From: Vallitalea maricola
Lineage (GTDB): Bacteria; Bacillota; Clostridia; Lachnospirales; Vallitaleaceae
Direction: 5' to 3'
Assembly: GCF_036985595.1 (NCBI RefSeq)
Contig: NZ_BTPU01000007.1
Location: 1 to 64,000 of the forward strand
Length of the DNA stretch: 64,000 nucleotides
Each line of letters starts with the position of its first letter. Positions within the stretch are counted from its first letter, which is position 1. Position numbers and translations under genes: made by a program. A model generated the notes under the pieces. The model did not search any database and was not told the DNA's origin. It worked only from the letters and a program-made list of their open reading frames with translations. Positions 8,898 through 18,215 of the stretch are shown piece by piece.

Positions 8898-9854
8898 ATG
8901 AAGAAGTATTTAATAGGAGGAACTATAATTTTATTTGTAGTAATAGTATTTTTAATAGTTTCATTAATTAAGATTAGTAAAAATGAACAGAGTGCTAAAG
9001 TTGAAGTTATACATAAAACTAAAGTTATTACTAAAAAAGATGAAAAATTGGAACAGCTGCAATTAGAATACAATAAACTTAATGATGAATATCTAAAGAT
9101 TAAAAATAAGTATAATAAACTTATGGAAGAGAATATATCTAGTCAATTCGTTGAAAGGTATATGGGTAAAAAATATCCTGTAGCAAGTGGAATAAAAAAA
9201 TATATTGGTGAAGAACCATTAAGAACATACCCTAGTTCACTTGCATCCTATGTTTTTAATAGTTATAAACCTGATATTGTAGAAGTAATCAATGAAGTTA
9301 GCTGTGAAGATGAAAATTGGTGTCTTGTAATTGATAATAATGGAATAAGTGGATATGCAAATGGTGATGATCTTGTAGCTATAGAGAAAGATGATGATTC
9401 TACTAATACTGATATTTCAGAAACTGAAACTCTAGGTGGATTCAAGATTGGTCAACGAATAGAAACTTTAATCGGTTTGTTAGACAGGGATTATTATCTT
9501 ATTTATGAAAATGGGAGAATATATCAGTTCCCCGATAGTAAAGAAGTATCAGGAGTTGAACCTATGGACAGACCTTTTGAAGAATCTTTGGATGCTTTTG
9601 TTGGAAACACGAATCATATATGGCGATTAAGAACAGATTCACCTAAGTTTACATTAAAAGATGGATATAAGGTTGGAGATAATGCCATGAAAGTAATAAA
9701 ATTTTATGAATCGGAGTATAAGTATTCAAAAGATGCAGATGGTTATTGGTATTCAAAATATACTTTTGATACAGGAGATGTACACTTGGAATTTTTAATA
9801 GATACAGAAGAGCTAAATGAAAATAGCATTATTAAATATATAATAATAGGTTAA
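8898..9854 (+). CDS. Membrane-anchored coiled-coil protein with SH3-like region
   Basis: Unrecognised 318-residue protein. Residues 4-24 form a single hydrophobic segment (signal anchor), followed by a charged coiled-coil stretch (about 50-80) and then a region rich in Tyr and acidic residues. The part around 100-155, with RTYPSS and a conserved-looking CEDENWCLV segment, resembles a bacterial SH3-like domain, which would place the bulk outside the cell. The C-terminal 150 residues have no recognisable motif. Ribosome site GGGGAG, good spacing. Likely an envelope protein of unknown role. Confidence 0.65.
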   Translation: MKKYLIGGTIILFVVIVFLIVSLIKISKNEQSAKVEVIHKTKVITKKDEKLEQLQLEYNKLNDEYLKIKNKYNKLMEENISSQFVERYMGKKYPVASGIKKYIGEEPLRTYPSSLASYVFNSYKPDIVEVINEVSCEDENWCLVIDNNGISGYANGDDLVAIEKDDDSTNTDISETETLGGFKIGQRIETLIGLLDRDYYLIYENGRIYQFPDSKEVSGVEPMDRPFEESLDAFVGNTNHIWRLRTDSPKFTLKDGYKVGDNAMKVIKFYESEYKYSKDADGYWYSKYTFDTGDVHLEFLIDTEELNENSIIKYIIIG

Positions 9855-9944
9855 TTGTCAAATGCAATATGTCGATAATTAGTAATATAAAACATACATA
9901 AACTATGTAATGAGAAGAACACATAATAATAGAGGGGGATTTAT

Positions 9945-10748
9945 ATGATAGATGCACATGTACATATAGAACGTGGACCTTATACAAAAGAATGGATTAT
10001 GAAATTTGTATCATATGCTTTAAAGCGAAATATTGATAGATTATATCTGCTAGAACACTCGCATCGTTTTAGTGATTTTGTAAAAATTTACGATTCTATA
10101 TTAAACAATAAAGATTGTGGTGAATATCAACGAGAATGGTTGTCTAGAAAGTCAGAATTAAGATTATCTGATTATAAAGATTTTATTAATGAAATGAGAA
10201 GATATAAATTTCCAATAGAAATTAATTTTGGACTAGAAATATGCTATTTTCCTAATAAAGAAGACGAAATAAAAAGATGTGTTTCTAATTTTGATTGGGA
10301 TTTTTTAACAGGTTCAATTCATTGGATAGATGGCTGGGGGTTTGACCACCGTAAAACAAAAGATAGTTGGAATGAACGTGATATAGATAAGGTCTATAAG
10401 AGATATTATGAGTTAATAATACAATTAGTACAATCTAATATATTTGATATTCTAGCACATCCTGATTCCATCAAATGTTTTGGACATTATCCATCTTCAG
10501 ATTTCACTAATATCTATGAATCATTAGCAACAGCACTAAAAGAGAGTGAAATGAAAGCAGAGTTTAGTAATGGACTATATATTAATTATGGACATAAAGA
10601 GTTAGGGCTGAATACTGATTTGTTGCAAATTTTACTTGATAATAATGTGAAGATAGTTACTGCTTCAGATGCTCATAGACCAGAAGATGTAGGAAAGTAC
10701 ATTATGGAAGCTAAGGAGTTAATATATATAGCAACTAATTTTAAATAG
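9945..10748 (+). CDS. hisK: PHP-domain histidinol-phosphatase (HisJ/HisK family)
   Basis: PHP-superfamily phosphoesterase, most like histidinol-phosphatases that hydrolyse histidinol phosphate to histidinol. The 267 residues carry the metal-binding PHP motifs in order: DAHVH at 3-7, an EHSHRF block, GSIHWIDGW, AHPD and a C-terminal SDAHRPEDVG. Ribosome site GAGGGGG. It stands alone among unrelated small genes; hisC is 4.4 kb away on the other strand. PHP phosphatases vary in substrate, so histidinol phosphate is the best guess. Confidence 0.78.
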   Translation: MIDAHVHIERGPYTKEWIMKFVSYALKRNIDRLYLLEHSHRFSDFVKIYDSILNNKDCGEYQREWLSRKSELRLSDYKDFINEMRRYKFPIEINFGLEICYFPNKEDEIKRCVSNFDWDFLTGSIHWIDGWGFDHRKTKDSWNERDIDKVYKRYYELIIQLVQSNIFDILAHPDSIKCFGHYPSSDFTNIYESLATALKESEMKAEFSNGLYINYGHKELGLNTDLLQILLDNNVKIVTASDAHRPEDVGKYIMEAKELIYIATNFK

Positions 10749-10815
10749 AAGTACAAACTAATTAAGATAGTGTATTGAAAGTAAAATTATATAATCGGAA
10801 ATGGTAAGGTGAATT

Positions 10816-11268
10816 ATGAAAAAGATAGTTAAAATTATAATATTTCTTAGTATGATTTTTATTATATTAGTTATAATTGGAAATAAAATAATAGATAATA
10901 AAAATGTTAAAAAGATTGGAATTATATCTGTTTGGTCAGATTTTGAGAATAAACAATATACTAAAAAAGAAGAAATAATAGTGGATGATAAAAAAACTAT
11001 TAGAAAAATACTTGATTTGATAAGGGCGGGAAGTATTAATAAAAATATTTGCCAAGATAGGTTACCTGCTGAATACGAGTTGAAAATATATTATAATAAT
11101 CATGTTATTGATGGTTATTATTGGTATAATGAACCGAATTATAATTTGCATTTAGATAATACTGATGGAGAAATATTAATTAATGGGGAAGAGATGGATA
11201 AACTCATACTTAGTATTACAGGAGAAAGAAACAAAGAAAAGCTAGTAAGTCCCTATGGAAATCAATAA
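10816..11268 (+). CDS. Small membrane-anchored protein, unknown
   Basis: A 150-residue protein not recognised. Residues 4-24 are strongly hydrophobic (IIIFLSMIFIILVIIG), with no lipobox Cys, so it is probably an N-terminally anchored extracellular protein. The exported part is Asn/Asp/Tyr-rich and resembles small hypothetical proteins common in clostridial accessory regions. AAGGTGAATT precedes the ATG. The next gene begins 25 bases downstream and has a similar architecture, so the pair may be co-expressed. Confidence 0.6.
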   Translation: MKKIVKIIIFLSMIFIILVIIGNKIIDNKNVKKIGIISVWSDFENKQYTKKEEIIVDDKKTIRKILDLIRAGSINKNICQDRLPAEYELKIYYNNHVIDGYYWYNEPNYNLHLDNTDGEILINGEEMDKLILSITGERNKEKLVSPYGNQ

Positions 11269-11293
11269 TCAATATTAATATGGAGTGAGAATA

Positions 11294-11851
11294 ATGAATA
11301 AAAACGTTATACTAAGAAGAATAATTAAAGGGTTATTAATAGCTGTATTAATCATTATAGCAAGTATTTCTGTGTATTCAATGCATAGGAATAAATGCAT
11401 GCAGAAAAATGATCTATTAGTTTCTTTTGAATCTTTAACACCAATTGATGAAGAAAACTATACTTTAGGAGATATAGATTATAAAGATTGCGTATATAGT
11501 GAAAAAATAGGTAGAATAATATTTAGTTTTCATAAAGATGGTAGTAAAAGAATGACATTGATGGATAGCAAGAATGGATATATAAGAGAATACATAGGTA
11601 ATGTACTGTTAAACGAATTTGATTATAGAAAAGAAGATTTATTGGCTGAAATAAAATCCTATTTAAATCCTAGAGTATGGTTTGGGGGCTGTAGAAATAT
11701 TGTCAAAGAATTCAATCAAAAACGAGTACGTAGTGAGCAAGAATGCATAAGCATTAATGAATTGTTAGATAAAGGAGAAATAGATGTTATTAAACAAAAT
11801 AAAAAGAATAAAATAGTGATTAGTAAAAGTGGTAAATACTACGTTAATTGA
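11294..11851 (+). CDS. Small membrane-anchored protein, unknown
   Basis: A 185-residue protein with an N-terminal basic stretch and a hydrophobic segment at about 9-26 (LLIAVLIIIASISVYS), followed by an extracellular region without recognised motifs. The ATG at 11294 is chosen over a GTG at 11285 because GGAG lies 8 bases before it and overlaps the GTG. It follows another anchored protein by 25 bases. No family recognised. Confidence 0.6.
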   Translation: MNKNVILRRIIKGLLIAVLIIIASISVYSMHRNKCMQKNDLLVSFESLTPIDEENYTLGDIDYKDCVYSEKIGRIIFSFHKDGSKRMTLMDSKNGYIREYIGNVLLNEFDYRKEDLLAEIKSYLNPRVWFGGCRNIVKEFNQKRVRSEQECISINELLDKGEIDVIKQNKKNKIVISKSGKYYVN

Positions 11852-12037
11852 TATTTTGAATAATCAAAAAGCTTAAAATAGATATAATTGAACAGGTTTA
11901 ATAATAAAATAGAAGCAAATATTATGGTTTTATATTAATTATGATATTTGATATTGATGATTTATTAGATATAATAGTTATAAGAAACCAGAATGTTATT
12001 TTATAGTAATATTAATAAGTGAAGGGAGTATCAACAA

Positions 12038-12562
12038 ATGAGGAAATTAGGTAAATTATTAATTAGGGTTCTATCATTATATTATTTTATTAAGGCTATT
12101 ATTTTATTTAAGGAAATTATTATCTTATGTGTACCTGGGATAAAAGGAACTAATAGTGCTTTGCAGACTTTAGGAGTAAACAGTTCATTATATTTTATAA
12201 TTAATTTCATTGTAATTTTAGGGATAGCTGTTTTGTTATGGATTTATACAGACAAGATTGTTTCAGCTATTATAGGAAACGATAGTAATGACAGTTTAAA
12301 TATCAATGTAGAGTATAGGGAGTTATTGAGTATTGTATTATTAGTTTTAGGAATTATAATTGTAATAAAAACATTACCATCTTTCTTGACTCAAATACCA
12401 TATTATTTTTCTGGTAATTTTCAAGGATACACTTTTAATATTAGATTGATAAGGTTCTTTCAAATATTTGGACCAGTGTTTAAATTAGCAATCGGTATTT
12501 ATTTGATTGTGAAAAATAGAAGGTATAAAAGTGAGCAAAACAATAATAAGTTGATGGATTAG
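12038..12562 (+). CDS. Multi-spanning membrane protein, unknown
   Basis: A 174-residue integral membrane protein with about four hydrophobic segments (about 10-35, 50-75, 90-112 and 135-160) and a basic, Asn-rich C-terminal tail. No transporter or enzyme motif is visible. AAGGGAG precedes the ATG. It lies 34 bases before a GNAT gene on the same strand, so shared transcription is plausible. Function unknown. Confidence 0.6.
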   Translation: MRKLGKLLIRVLSLYYFIKAIILFKEIIILCVPGIKGTNSALQTLGVNSSLYFIINFIVILGIAVLLWIYTDKIVSAIIGNDSNDSLNINVEYRELLSIVLLVLGIIIVIKTLPSFLTQIPYYFSGNFQGYTFNIRLIRFFQIFGPVFKLAIGIYLIVKNRRYKSEQNNNKLMD

Positions 12563-12596
12563 TATAATTAACACTTTTAGTAAGGAGAAATAAAAC

Positions 12597-13382
12597 ATGA
12601 AATTATTAATCAATAAGGGAAAAACATACAAATACAATTGCTTTGAATATGTTGATGAAGAAGATTTGGAGAATTCATTAATATATAAAGAAAATAATGA
12701 ATGTTTAATAGCATATAAAGTTTTAATAGATAAAATACAATTGTACTGGGCATGTAATTCTAAGGAGAATTTTATTGAGGAACTTAACAATCTCATAACT
12801 GAAATGAAAGAAAATAAAATATATGTGGAGTTTATACCAGAAGATTTTGTAGATGAGATGAATACAATAGGATTTAATATAGAAAGTGAATTTATTGATC
12901 TTTGGTATAAGGATTTAACTAAGTACATATGTAATAGTAGCAATAGTGTAAAGATAAGAGAATTAGAAGAATCTGAAACACAAAAAGCTAGTTTGCTCAC
13001 TAAATCATGCAAAGGATTATCTAGAGGTTTTTATGGAGAAGATGAAGAAATAATAAAAGAGTGGTACCAATCAGAAAACTCCAAAATATTTGTTGCAGAA
13101 AAAGATAATGAAATCATTGGGGTTGCATTAGTGAATCTGTATGGATTTGATAGTGAAAAAGGAACTGTAATATGGATTAGATTATTGGCGGTAGAACCTA
13201 AGTATCAACATCAAGGTGTAGGTAAATCACTGTTGAATTATTGTATTAAATGGGGTATAGAGAATGGTGCTGTAAGGAGTTTTATAGCAACTGATGTGGA
13301 AAATTATAATGCTCTAAAATTATATGAAGGTCTAGGATACGAAAGAAACGAGGGCAGAGGACAAATAAATATTGAAAAATGA
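12597..13382 (+). CDS. GNAT-family N-acetyltransferase
   Basis: A 261-residue protein whose C-terminal half is a GNAT fold: a strand with FVAEKDNEIIGVALV (about 163-177), then LLAVEPKYQHQGVGKSLL containing the acetyl-CoA pyrophosphate loop Q-x-x-G-x-G, then NYNALKLYEGLGYER near the end. The N-terminal 120 residues form a separate region that may be a degenerate second GNAT repeat. The acceptor substrate cannot be inferred. Good AAGGAG ribosome site. Last gene before the leuS T-box. Confidence 0.8.
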   Translation: MKLLINKGKTYKYNCFEYVDEEDLENSLIYKENNECLIAYKVLIDKIQLYWACNSKENFIEELNNLITEMKENKIYVEFIPEDFVDEMNTIGFNIESEFIDLWYKDLTKYICNSSNSVKIRELEESETQKASLLTKSCKGLSRGFYGEDEEIIKEWYQSENSKIFVAEKDNEIIGVALVNLYGFDSEKGTVIWIRLLAVEPKYQHQGVGKSLLNYCIKWGIENGAVRSFIATDVENYNALKLYEGLGYERNEGRGQINIEK

Positions 13383-13482
13383 TATTTGCCCAGTTTGGAA
13401 GGGAATATTCAATATAGATAATTAAGAATGATATTGTAATAAATGACTTATGGTAAAATTGATTTTCTTTATATATTATGTC

Positions 13483-13511
13483 TTGATTTTCACCATTCAA
13501 TATGTTATGAT
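13483..13511 (+). promoter_or_regulatory. Sigma-A type promoter of the leuS transcript
   Basis: TTGATT (13483-13488) and TATGAT (13506-13511) are separated by 17 bases, and a TG one base before the -10 makes it extended. The predicted start, near 13518, lies just before the T-box leader. Confidence 0.75.
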
Positions 13512-13539
13512 ACGATTAATTATATAATTATAATATACA

Positions 13540-13777
13540 ATGAAGAGGATTAGTAGATATTTTATTGATTGTAGAGAGCTGTTGGATGGTGTAAAACAGT
13601 ATCGATATATATTGAACTCGCCTTGGAGTATCCTATCTGAAAATAAGTAAGGTAGGACGGTTACTTATCGTTACAAAGAAAAGGGTATCTCATAAGAATG
13701 TTAATACTTATGAGATAAAGTAGAGTGGTACCGCGAGAATATATCGTCTCTATGCATAAATTGCATAGAGATTTTTT
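13540..13777 (+). promoter_or_regulatory. T-box leader, leucine specific (CUC specifier)
   Basis: Class I T-box that senses uncharged tRNA-Leu and allows transcription into leuS. Seen: stem I with the GGTGTAAAACAG and GATATATATTGAA elements, specifier CTC at 13617-13619 (Leu), a stem III hairpin TCTCATAAG/CTTATGAGA (13688-13715), the T-box AGAGTGGTACCGCG at 13722-13735, and a terminator hairpin TCTCTATGCA/TGCATAGAGA with six Ts (13747-13777). The Leu specifier agrees with the gene downstream. Confidence 0.95.
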
Positions 13778-13830
13778 AATCTAAAAATGAGGTATTCTTG
13801 TTATGAGAGGTAATAAAGGAGGAAAAAGAA

Positions 13831-16242
13831 ATGAGCGCTGTTTATAATCATAAACAAATAGAAACAAAATGGCGTAATATCTGGAAAGATAATCCAATTA
13901 ATAAAGATGAAGAAGGCAAAGAAAAATATTATTGTCTAGACATGTTCCCATATCCATCAGGTAGTGGATTACATGTAGGACACTGGAGAGGTTATGTGCT
14001 TAGTGATGTTTGGAGTAGATACAAAGTACTTCAAAATTATTATGTGCTTCATCCAATGGGTTGGGATGCATTCGGACTTCCAGCTGAAAACTATGCTATA
14101 AAGATGGGAATCCATCCATCAAAGGCTACAGCTACTAATGTAGAGAATTTCAAGAGACAATTAAAAGAAATCAGTGCAATCTATGATTGGACAAAAGAAG
14201 TTAATACAACAGATCCAAAATATTATAAATGGACTCAATGGATATTTGTAAAAATGTTCAAAGAAGGTTTAGCTTATGAAAAGCAAATGCCAATAAACTG
14301 GTGCCCAGACTGTAAAACAGGACTTGCCAATGAAGAAGTAGTAAACGGTACTTGTGAAAGATGTGGCGCTGAAGTTACTAAGAAAAATCTACGTCAATGG
14401 ATGCTTAAGATCACTGCATACGCTGAAAGATTACTTGATGACTTGCAAAAACTTGACTGGCCTGCTAAAGTTATCAAAATGCAAAGTGATTGGATTGGTA
14501 AATCCTATGGAGCAGAAATTGATTTTAAAGTTAATGGTATAGATGAAAGAATCAAAGTATTTACTACTAGACCTGATACATTATATGGTTCTACATTTAT
14601 GGTTCTTGCTCCTGAACATGAAATGGTTAGTAAATTAGCTACTGAGGAACAAAAAGAAGAAGTAGAAAAATATGTATTCAATACTTCTATGAAATCATCA
14701 GTAGATAGACTGCAGGATAAAGAAAAAACTGGTGTGTTCACTGGAAGTTATGCAGTAAATCCATTAAATGGTGCCAAGACTCCTATTTGGATTTCAGATT
14801 ATGTATTAGCTGATTATGGTACAGGAGCTATAATGTGTGTTCCTGCACATGATGATAGAGACTTTGCTTTTGCTAAGAAATTTGATTTACCTATTATTCA
14901 AGTTATTGCAGAAGATGGAAAAGAAATAGAAGATTTACAAGAAGCTTATACTGGCGAAGGTGAAATGATTAATTCTGATGTGTTCAACGGAATGAAATCA
15001 TCCCAGTCAAAAGAAGCTATCGCTAATTATCTAGAAGAACATGAAATAGGTAAGAAAACAGTTAATTATAAATTAAGAGACTGGGTATTCTCAAGACAAA
15101 GATATTGGGGAGAACCAATTCCGATTGTACATTGTGAAAAATGTGGAGCTGTTCCAGTTCCAGAGGATCAATTACCAGTTACACTTCCTAATGTTGAATC
15201 ATATGAACCAACAGGAACCGGAGAATCACCACTTGCTGCCATAGATGAATGGGTTAATACTACTTGTCCAGTATGTGGCAAAAAAGCTAAGAGAGAAACT
15301 AATACAATGCCACAATGGGCAGGTTCATCATGGTATTTCTTAAGATACATTGATGTTAATAACGATAATGAATTAGTTTCTAAAGAAAAAGCAAAAGAGT
15401 GGTTACCAGTGGATATGTATGTTGGTGGAATAGAGCATGCGGTACTTCACTTGTTATATGCAAGATTCTATACTAAATTCTTATATGATATAGGTGTAGT
15501 TGATTTTGAAGAACCATTCAAGCGTCTTTTCAATCAAGGTATGATATGTAAAAATGGTGCCAAGATGAGTAAATCTAAAGGTAATGTAGTTTCACCTGAT
15601 GATCTAGTAGAGAAATATGGTTGTGACTCATTAAGATTATATGAATTATTTGTTGGACCACCAGAACTTGATTCAGAGTGGGATGATAGAGGAATTGATG
15701 GAGTTTATCGTTATATTAACAAAGTATGGAACTTGGTTAATGAAAACAAGTATAGGGATGTAAAAGTTACTAGTGAGTTAGAAAAAGTTAGAAATCAATT
15801 AATTTATGAAGTAACTAATCGTCTTGATAGTTTCCACCTTAATACTGTAGTTAGTGCTTTTATGGAATATACTAATAAATTAGTTAGTATATCTAAAAAA
15901 GATGGTGGAGTAGATAAAGAAACATTAGAAAATCTAATAATCTTACTTGCTCCTTTTGTACCTCATATATCAGAAGAATTGTGGCAAATGCTTGGACATG
16001 AGGAAAGTGTATTCACTAAAGGTTGGCCAGCATACGATGAAGACAAAATGAAAGACGATCAAGTTGAAATGCCAGTCCAAGTTAATGGAAAGGTAAGAGC
16101 TACAATTACTATTAATGTTGATGAAGCAAAAGACAGTGTACTTGAAAAAGCTAGAAATGCTATAGAAAGCAAGCTTGATGGTAAAAATATCATTAAAGAA
16201 ATCTATGTACCTAAAAAGATTATTAATATAGTAGTGAAATAA
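13831..16242 (+). CDS. leuS: Leucyl-tRNA synthetase
   Basis: Class Ia synthetase that charges tRNA-Leu in the cytoplasm. The 803-residue length is normal for bacterial LeuRS. HVGH (HIGH motif) is at 48-51 and KMSKS at 578-582. A CPDCKTGLAN...CERCG zinc motif follows the catalytic insertion, and the CP1 editing domain carries TTRPDTLYGSTF. AAAGGAGG precedes the ATG. Expression is controlled by the leucine T-box directly upstream. Confidence 0.98.
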   Translation: MSAVYNHKQIETKWRNIWKDNPINKDEEGKEKYYCLDMFPYPSGSGLHVGHWRGYVLSDVWSRYKVLQNYYVLHPMGWDAFGLPAENYAIKMGIHPSKATATNVENFKRQLKEISAIYDWTKEVNTTDPKYYKWTQWIFVKMFKEGLAYEKQMPINWCPDCKTGLANEEVVNGTCERCGAEVTKKNLRQWMLKITAYAERLLDDLQKLDWPAKVIKMQSDWIGKSYGAEIDFKVNGIDERIKVFTTRPDTLYGSTFMVLAPEHEMVSKLATEEQKEEVEKYVFNTSMKSSVDRLQDKEKTGVFTGSYAVNPLNGAKTPIWISDYVLADYGTGAIMCVPAHDDRDFAFAKKFDLPIIQVIAEDGKEIEDLQEAYTGEGEMINSDVFNGMKSSQSKEAIANYLEEHEIGKKTVNYKLRDWVFSRQRYWGEPIPIVHCEKCGAVPVPEDQLPVTLPNVESYEPTGTGESPLAAIDEWVNTTCPVCGKKAKRETNTMPQWAGSSWYFLRYIDVNNDNELVSKEKAKEWLPVDMYVGGIEHAVLHLLYARFYTKFLYDIGVVDFEEPFKRLFNQGMICKNGAKMSKSKGNVVSPDDLVEKYGCDSLRLYELFVGPPELDSEWDDRGIDGVYRYINKVWNLVNENKYRDVKVTSELEKVRNQLIYEVTNRLDSFHLNTVVSAFMEYTNKLVSISKKDGGVDKETLENLIILLAPFVPHISEELWQMLGHEESVFTKGWPAYDEDKMKDDQVEMPVQVNGKVRATITINVDEAKDSVLEKARNAIESKLDGKNIIKEIYVPKKIINIVVK

Positions 16243-16246
16243 TATA

Positions 16247-16308
16247 AAATCCATATATCCTATTTAACCATTAATTATGGAAGGATATATGGATTTATTG
16301 TTATTTTT
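16247..16308. terminator. Bidirectional terminator between leuS and the minus-strand small gene
   Basis: Arms AAATCCATATATCCT and AGGATATATGGATTT form a 15-bp stem around a 20-base loop, followed by TATTGTTATTTTT. It sits between convergent genes, and its T-run reaches the last bases of the minus-strand gene. Confidence 0.8.
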
Positions 16309-16582
16309 ACATCATTTCCATCATTGTTACGACCATATCAAGTTTATTTCTATCAGTAGGAGATAAATTACTTTTCATGGAGTCAATAATCAGAGAGGAT
16401 TCTTGTTTTGTAAATTGTAAACCTTTTTGTTTCATTTTTACACCATAACTAAATAAGACCCTAACCTTTTGTTCCATAGGTTTTCCAGTCATATCATTAA
16501 GCATGTCAACCATTATTTTTAGTTTTTGTGGACTAATATCTTTGAAAGCTTCGTCATTTAAGATGTGAGAACTATCGCTCAT
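16307..16582 (-). CDS. Small Met-rich helical protein, unknown
   Basis: A 91-residue acidic/basic helical protein ending in KLDMVVTMMEMM. No catalytic motif, signal peptide or membrane segment. The ATG at 16582 is chosen because AAAGGGTG lies 7 bases upstream; a TTG at 16603 opens the frame without a ribosome site. Small proteins of this style recur in spore-forming clostridia, but I cannot name a family. It lies just downstream of another small minus-strand gene and at the edge of the microprotein island. Confidence 0.65.
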   Translation of the reverse strand: MSDSSHILNDEAFKDISPQKLKIMVDMLNDMTGKPMEQKVRVLFSYGVKMKQKGLQFTKQESSLIIDSMKSNLSPTDRNKLDMVVTMMEMM

Positions 16583-16660
16583 ATAATACACCCTTTCTAT
16601 CAATAGAATTATTTATAATATATTAAAAGATAATATGTTAATTAACTTATGTATATTGAC

Positions 16661-17092
16661 CTATTCCTGCATTAATTGCTTTAATTTTTTTATTAATTCC
16701 TCTTGATTAAGATTTTCATTAGGAACTTTGTCATTAACATTGTCAAAATTATTAATTTCAGGTTGTTGGGAGGGTTTATTGTTCATAGTAGTAATCATTG
16801 ATTGTATGTTTTTGATATTCAACATAATGTCTATAATTTGCTTGTTTTTATCTGAGCACCTTGAACGTAGAGCATATAGCATATCTCTTTTGGTTATATT
16901 TGGCCTATTCAATTCTTGAATTTCATTGATTGCAGGGTTATTATATAATTTTACAGTTTTTAATAATTCTATGAATTTAATAAGTACTGCCAAATTTCTT
17001 TGATTTTCTAAGCTCATGTAGGGTATGGCAGCTTTCACAACATTCATCTCATTACTATTTACAATAGTATCAATCTCTGTGTTGGAATCCAA
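16661..17092 (-). CDS. Small helical protein, unknown
   Basis: A 143-residue protein, mostly helical by composition, with an Asn/Pro/Gln-rich linker (about 105-125) and a Lys-rich C-terminus. Start codon TTG at 17092, supported by AGGAGG with 8-base spacing. It precedes the 91-residue gene by 78 bases on the same strand, and the two may form an operon. The N-terminal part (AAIPYMSLENQRNLAVLIKF) looks like a helical bundle. No function is inferred. Confidence 0.65.
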   Translation of the reverse strand: MDSNTEIDTIVNSNEMNVVKAAIPYMSLENQRNLAVLIKFIELLKTVKLYNNPAINEIQELNRPNITKRDMLYALRSRCSDKNKQIIDIMLNIKNIQSMITTMNNKPSQQPEINNFDNVNDKVPNENLNQEELIKKLKQLMQE

Positions 17093-17300
17093 ATCTCTTT
17101 GCCTCCTAAATCTATTATCTATAATATTGTATGTGAGTAATAGTTATTAATTTACAATAACTTTAAATTAATGTTTTTAAAAACTAGTATATAGCAATTA
17201 TTTAATTAGACTTATATAGATTAACTTATATATAATATGTTACCAATAAATATGATATTACATATATTAAATTAAGGAAGTATAGGAGAACTTTAGTTAA

Positions 17301-17801
17301 ATGGATAATTATGAGAATAATAATTCAATAAGTATTTACAATCAAACCTATATAGCAGATTATATTAATAGCATAAAACAAGCGATAAAAGAAATCACTA
17401 GAGAGCAATTAGTCAATAACCTTTCTCTTACAATAAATGAATGCAAAGAAAAATCTAAGGAAAATAATAAAAACAGCTTACAATTGCTTGAAGCCATAAA
17501 ACCATTCATGGATGATAAAGCAATTGAAAACATAGATAGATTATCGACGGTATTTAATGATATTGATGCTCTAAGAATGTTATTAAACAATTTTATAAGT
17601 AATAGTCAAAAATATAAAGAAGATATTATACCAGAAAATAAGAAAAAAAAAATATTAGATCAACAAGGGGATCTGATTTTTGAAGATAATACAGTATATG
17701 AGATAGATAAAGATTGCAAGCCTACAATAAAATCCAGGAGTACAGCAAAAGATAATAAAAGTAGTGTTGTCGCTTTATTTTTGTATATGCTAAGTAAATA
17801 A
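17301..17801 (+). CDS. Hypothetical protein with hydrophobic C-terminal tail
   Basis: A 166-residue protein not recognised. It is largely helical and charged, with Asn/Lys-rich segments, and ends in a short hydrophobic tail (VVALFLYMLSK) that might touch a membrane. AGGAG precedes the ATG at a rather long spacing (about 12 bases), so the start is moderately uncertain. It opens the plus-strand side of the island, upstream of the microprotein and subtilase genes. Confidence 0.55.
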   Translation: MDNYENNNSISIYNQTYIADYINSIKQAIKEITREQLVNNLSLTINECKEKSKENNKNSLQLLEAIKPFMDDKAIENIDRLSTVFNDIDALRMLLNNFISNSQKYKEDIIPENKKKKILDQQGDLIFEDNTVYEIDKDCKPTIKSRSTAKDNKSSVVALFLYMLSK

Positions 17802-17815
17802 TATTTCCAGATAAA

Positions 17816-17855
17816 AAAACAAGTGGTAAGAGAGTAACTCATACCACTTGTTTCT
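17816..17855. terminator. Bidirectional terminator
   Basis: AAACAAGTGGTA pairs with TACCACTTGTTT, flanked by A-run and T-rich DNA on the two sides. It lies between two convergent genes, ending 17801 and 17884, and can serve both. Confidence 0.85.
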
Positions 17856-17883
17856 TTATCTTGTTCTCTTTTGCTGATAAGTA

Positions 17884-18072
17884 CTATAATCCGCCATCGT
17901 TGCATAACATAAGCATAAGGATTATTAATAACATACTATTGTCTCCTAGGCCTCCCATACCGCCAGAGCCACATCCACAACCATTATTGCCAAACATCAT
18001 AAGGAATAACATAAGTAACATCATATTATTGTTGCTTCCACCTAAATAACCGTTAGGAGCTACATCACTCAT
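17884..18072 (-). CDS. Met/Leu/Gly-rich microprotein, two hydrophobic blocks
   Basis: A 62-residue microprotein. Residues 14-18 (NNNMM) lead into a Met/Leu block (about 17-27), then a Gly/Cys hinge (GNNGCGCGSGGMGGLG), then a second Met/Leu/Ile block (about 46-56) and a short polar end. A GGAGG site 7 bases before the ATG supports translation. The composition recalls small membrane-associated proteins of spore formers such as YjcZ, but I cannot prove homology. A 47-residue relative lies 1.5 kb away on the same strand beyond the subtilase. Confidence 0.7.
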   Translation of the reverse strand: MSDVAPNGYLGGSNNNMMLLMLFLMMFGNNGCGCGSGGMGGLGDNSMLLIILMLMLCNDGGL

Positions 18073-18215
18073 AAAGTTGCCTCCATATATACTTTCTTAA
18101 TATTTTATGTTAAAAGGCTTGTTTTCTATGAATGATTTAAGGAAAGTTAATAAATAAATCATATAGTTAACCAGTTTAGAATAAAATATATTAATCCAAA
18201 TTAGGTAGGTATAAT

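Noticed and set aside
12485..13012. 175-codon minus-strand frame over the GNAT gene
   Set aside because: Shadow of the GNAT gene; its product is a low-complexity Leu/Ser-rich string without motifs.
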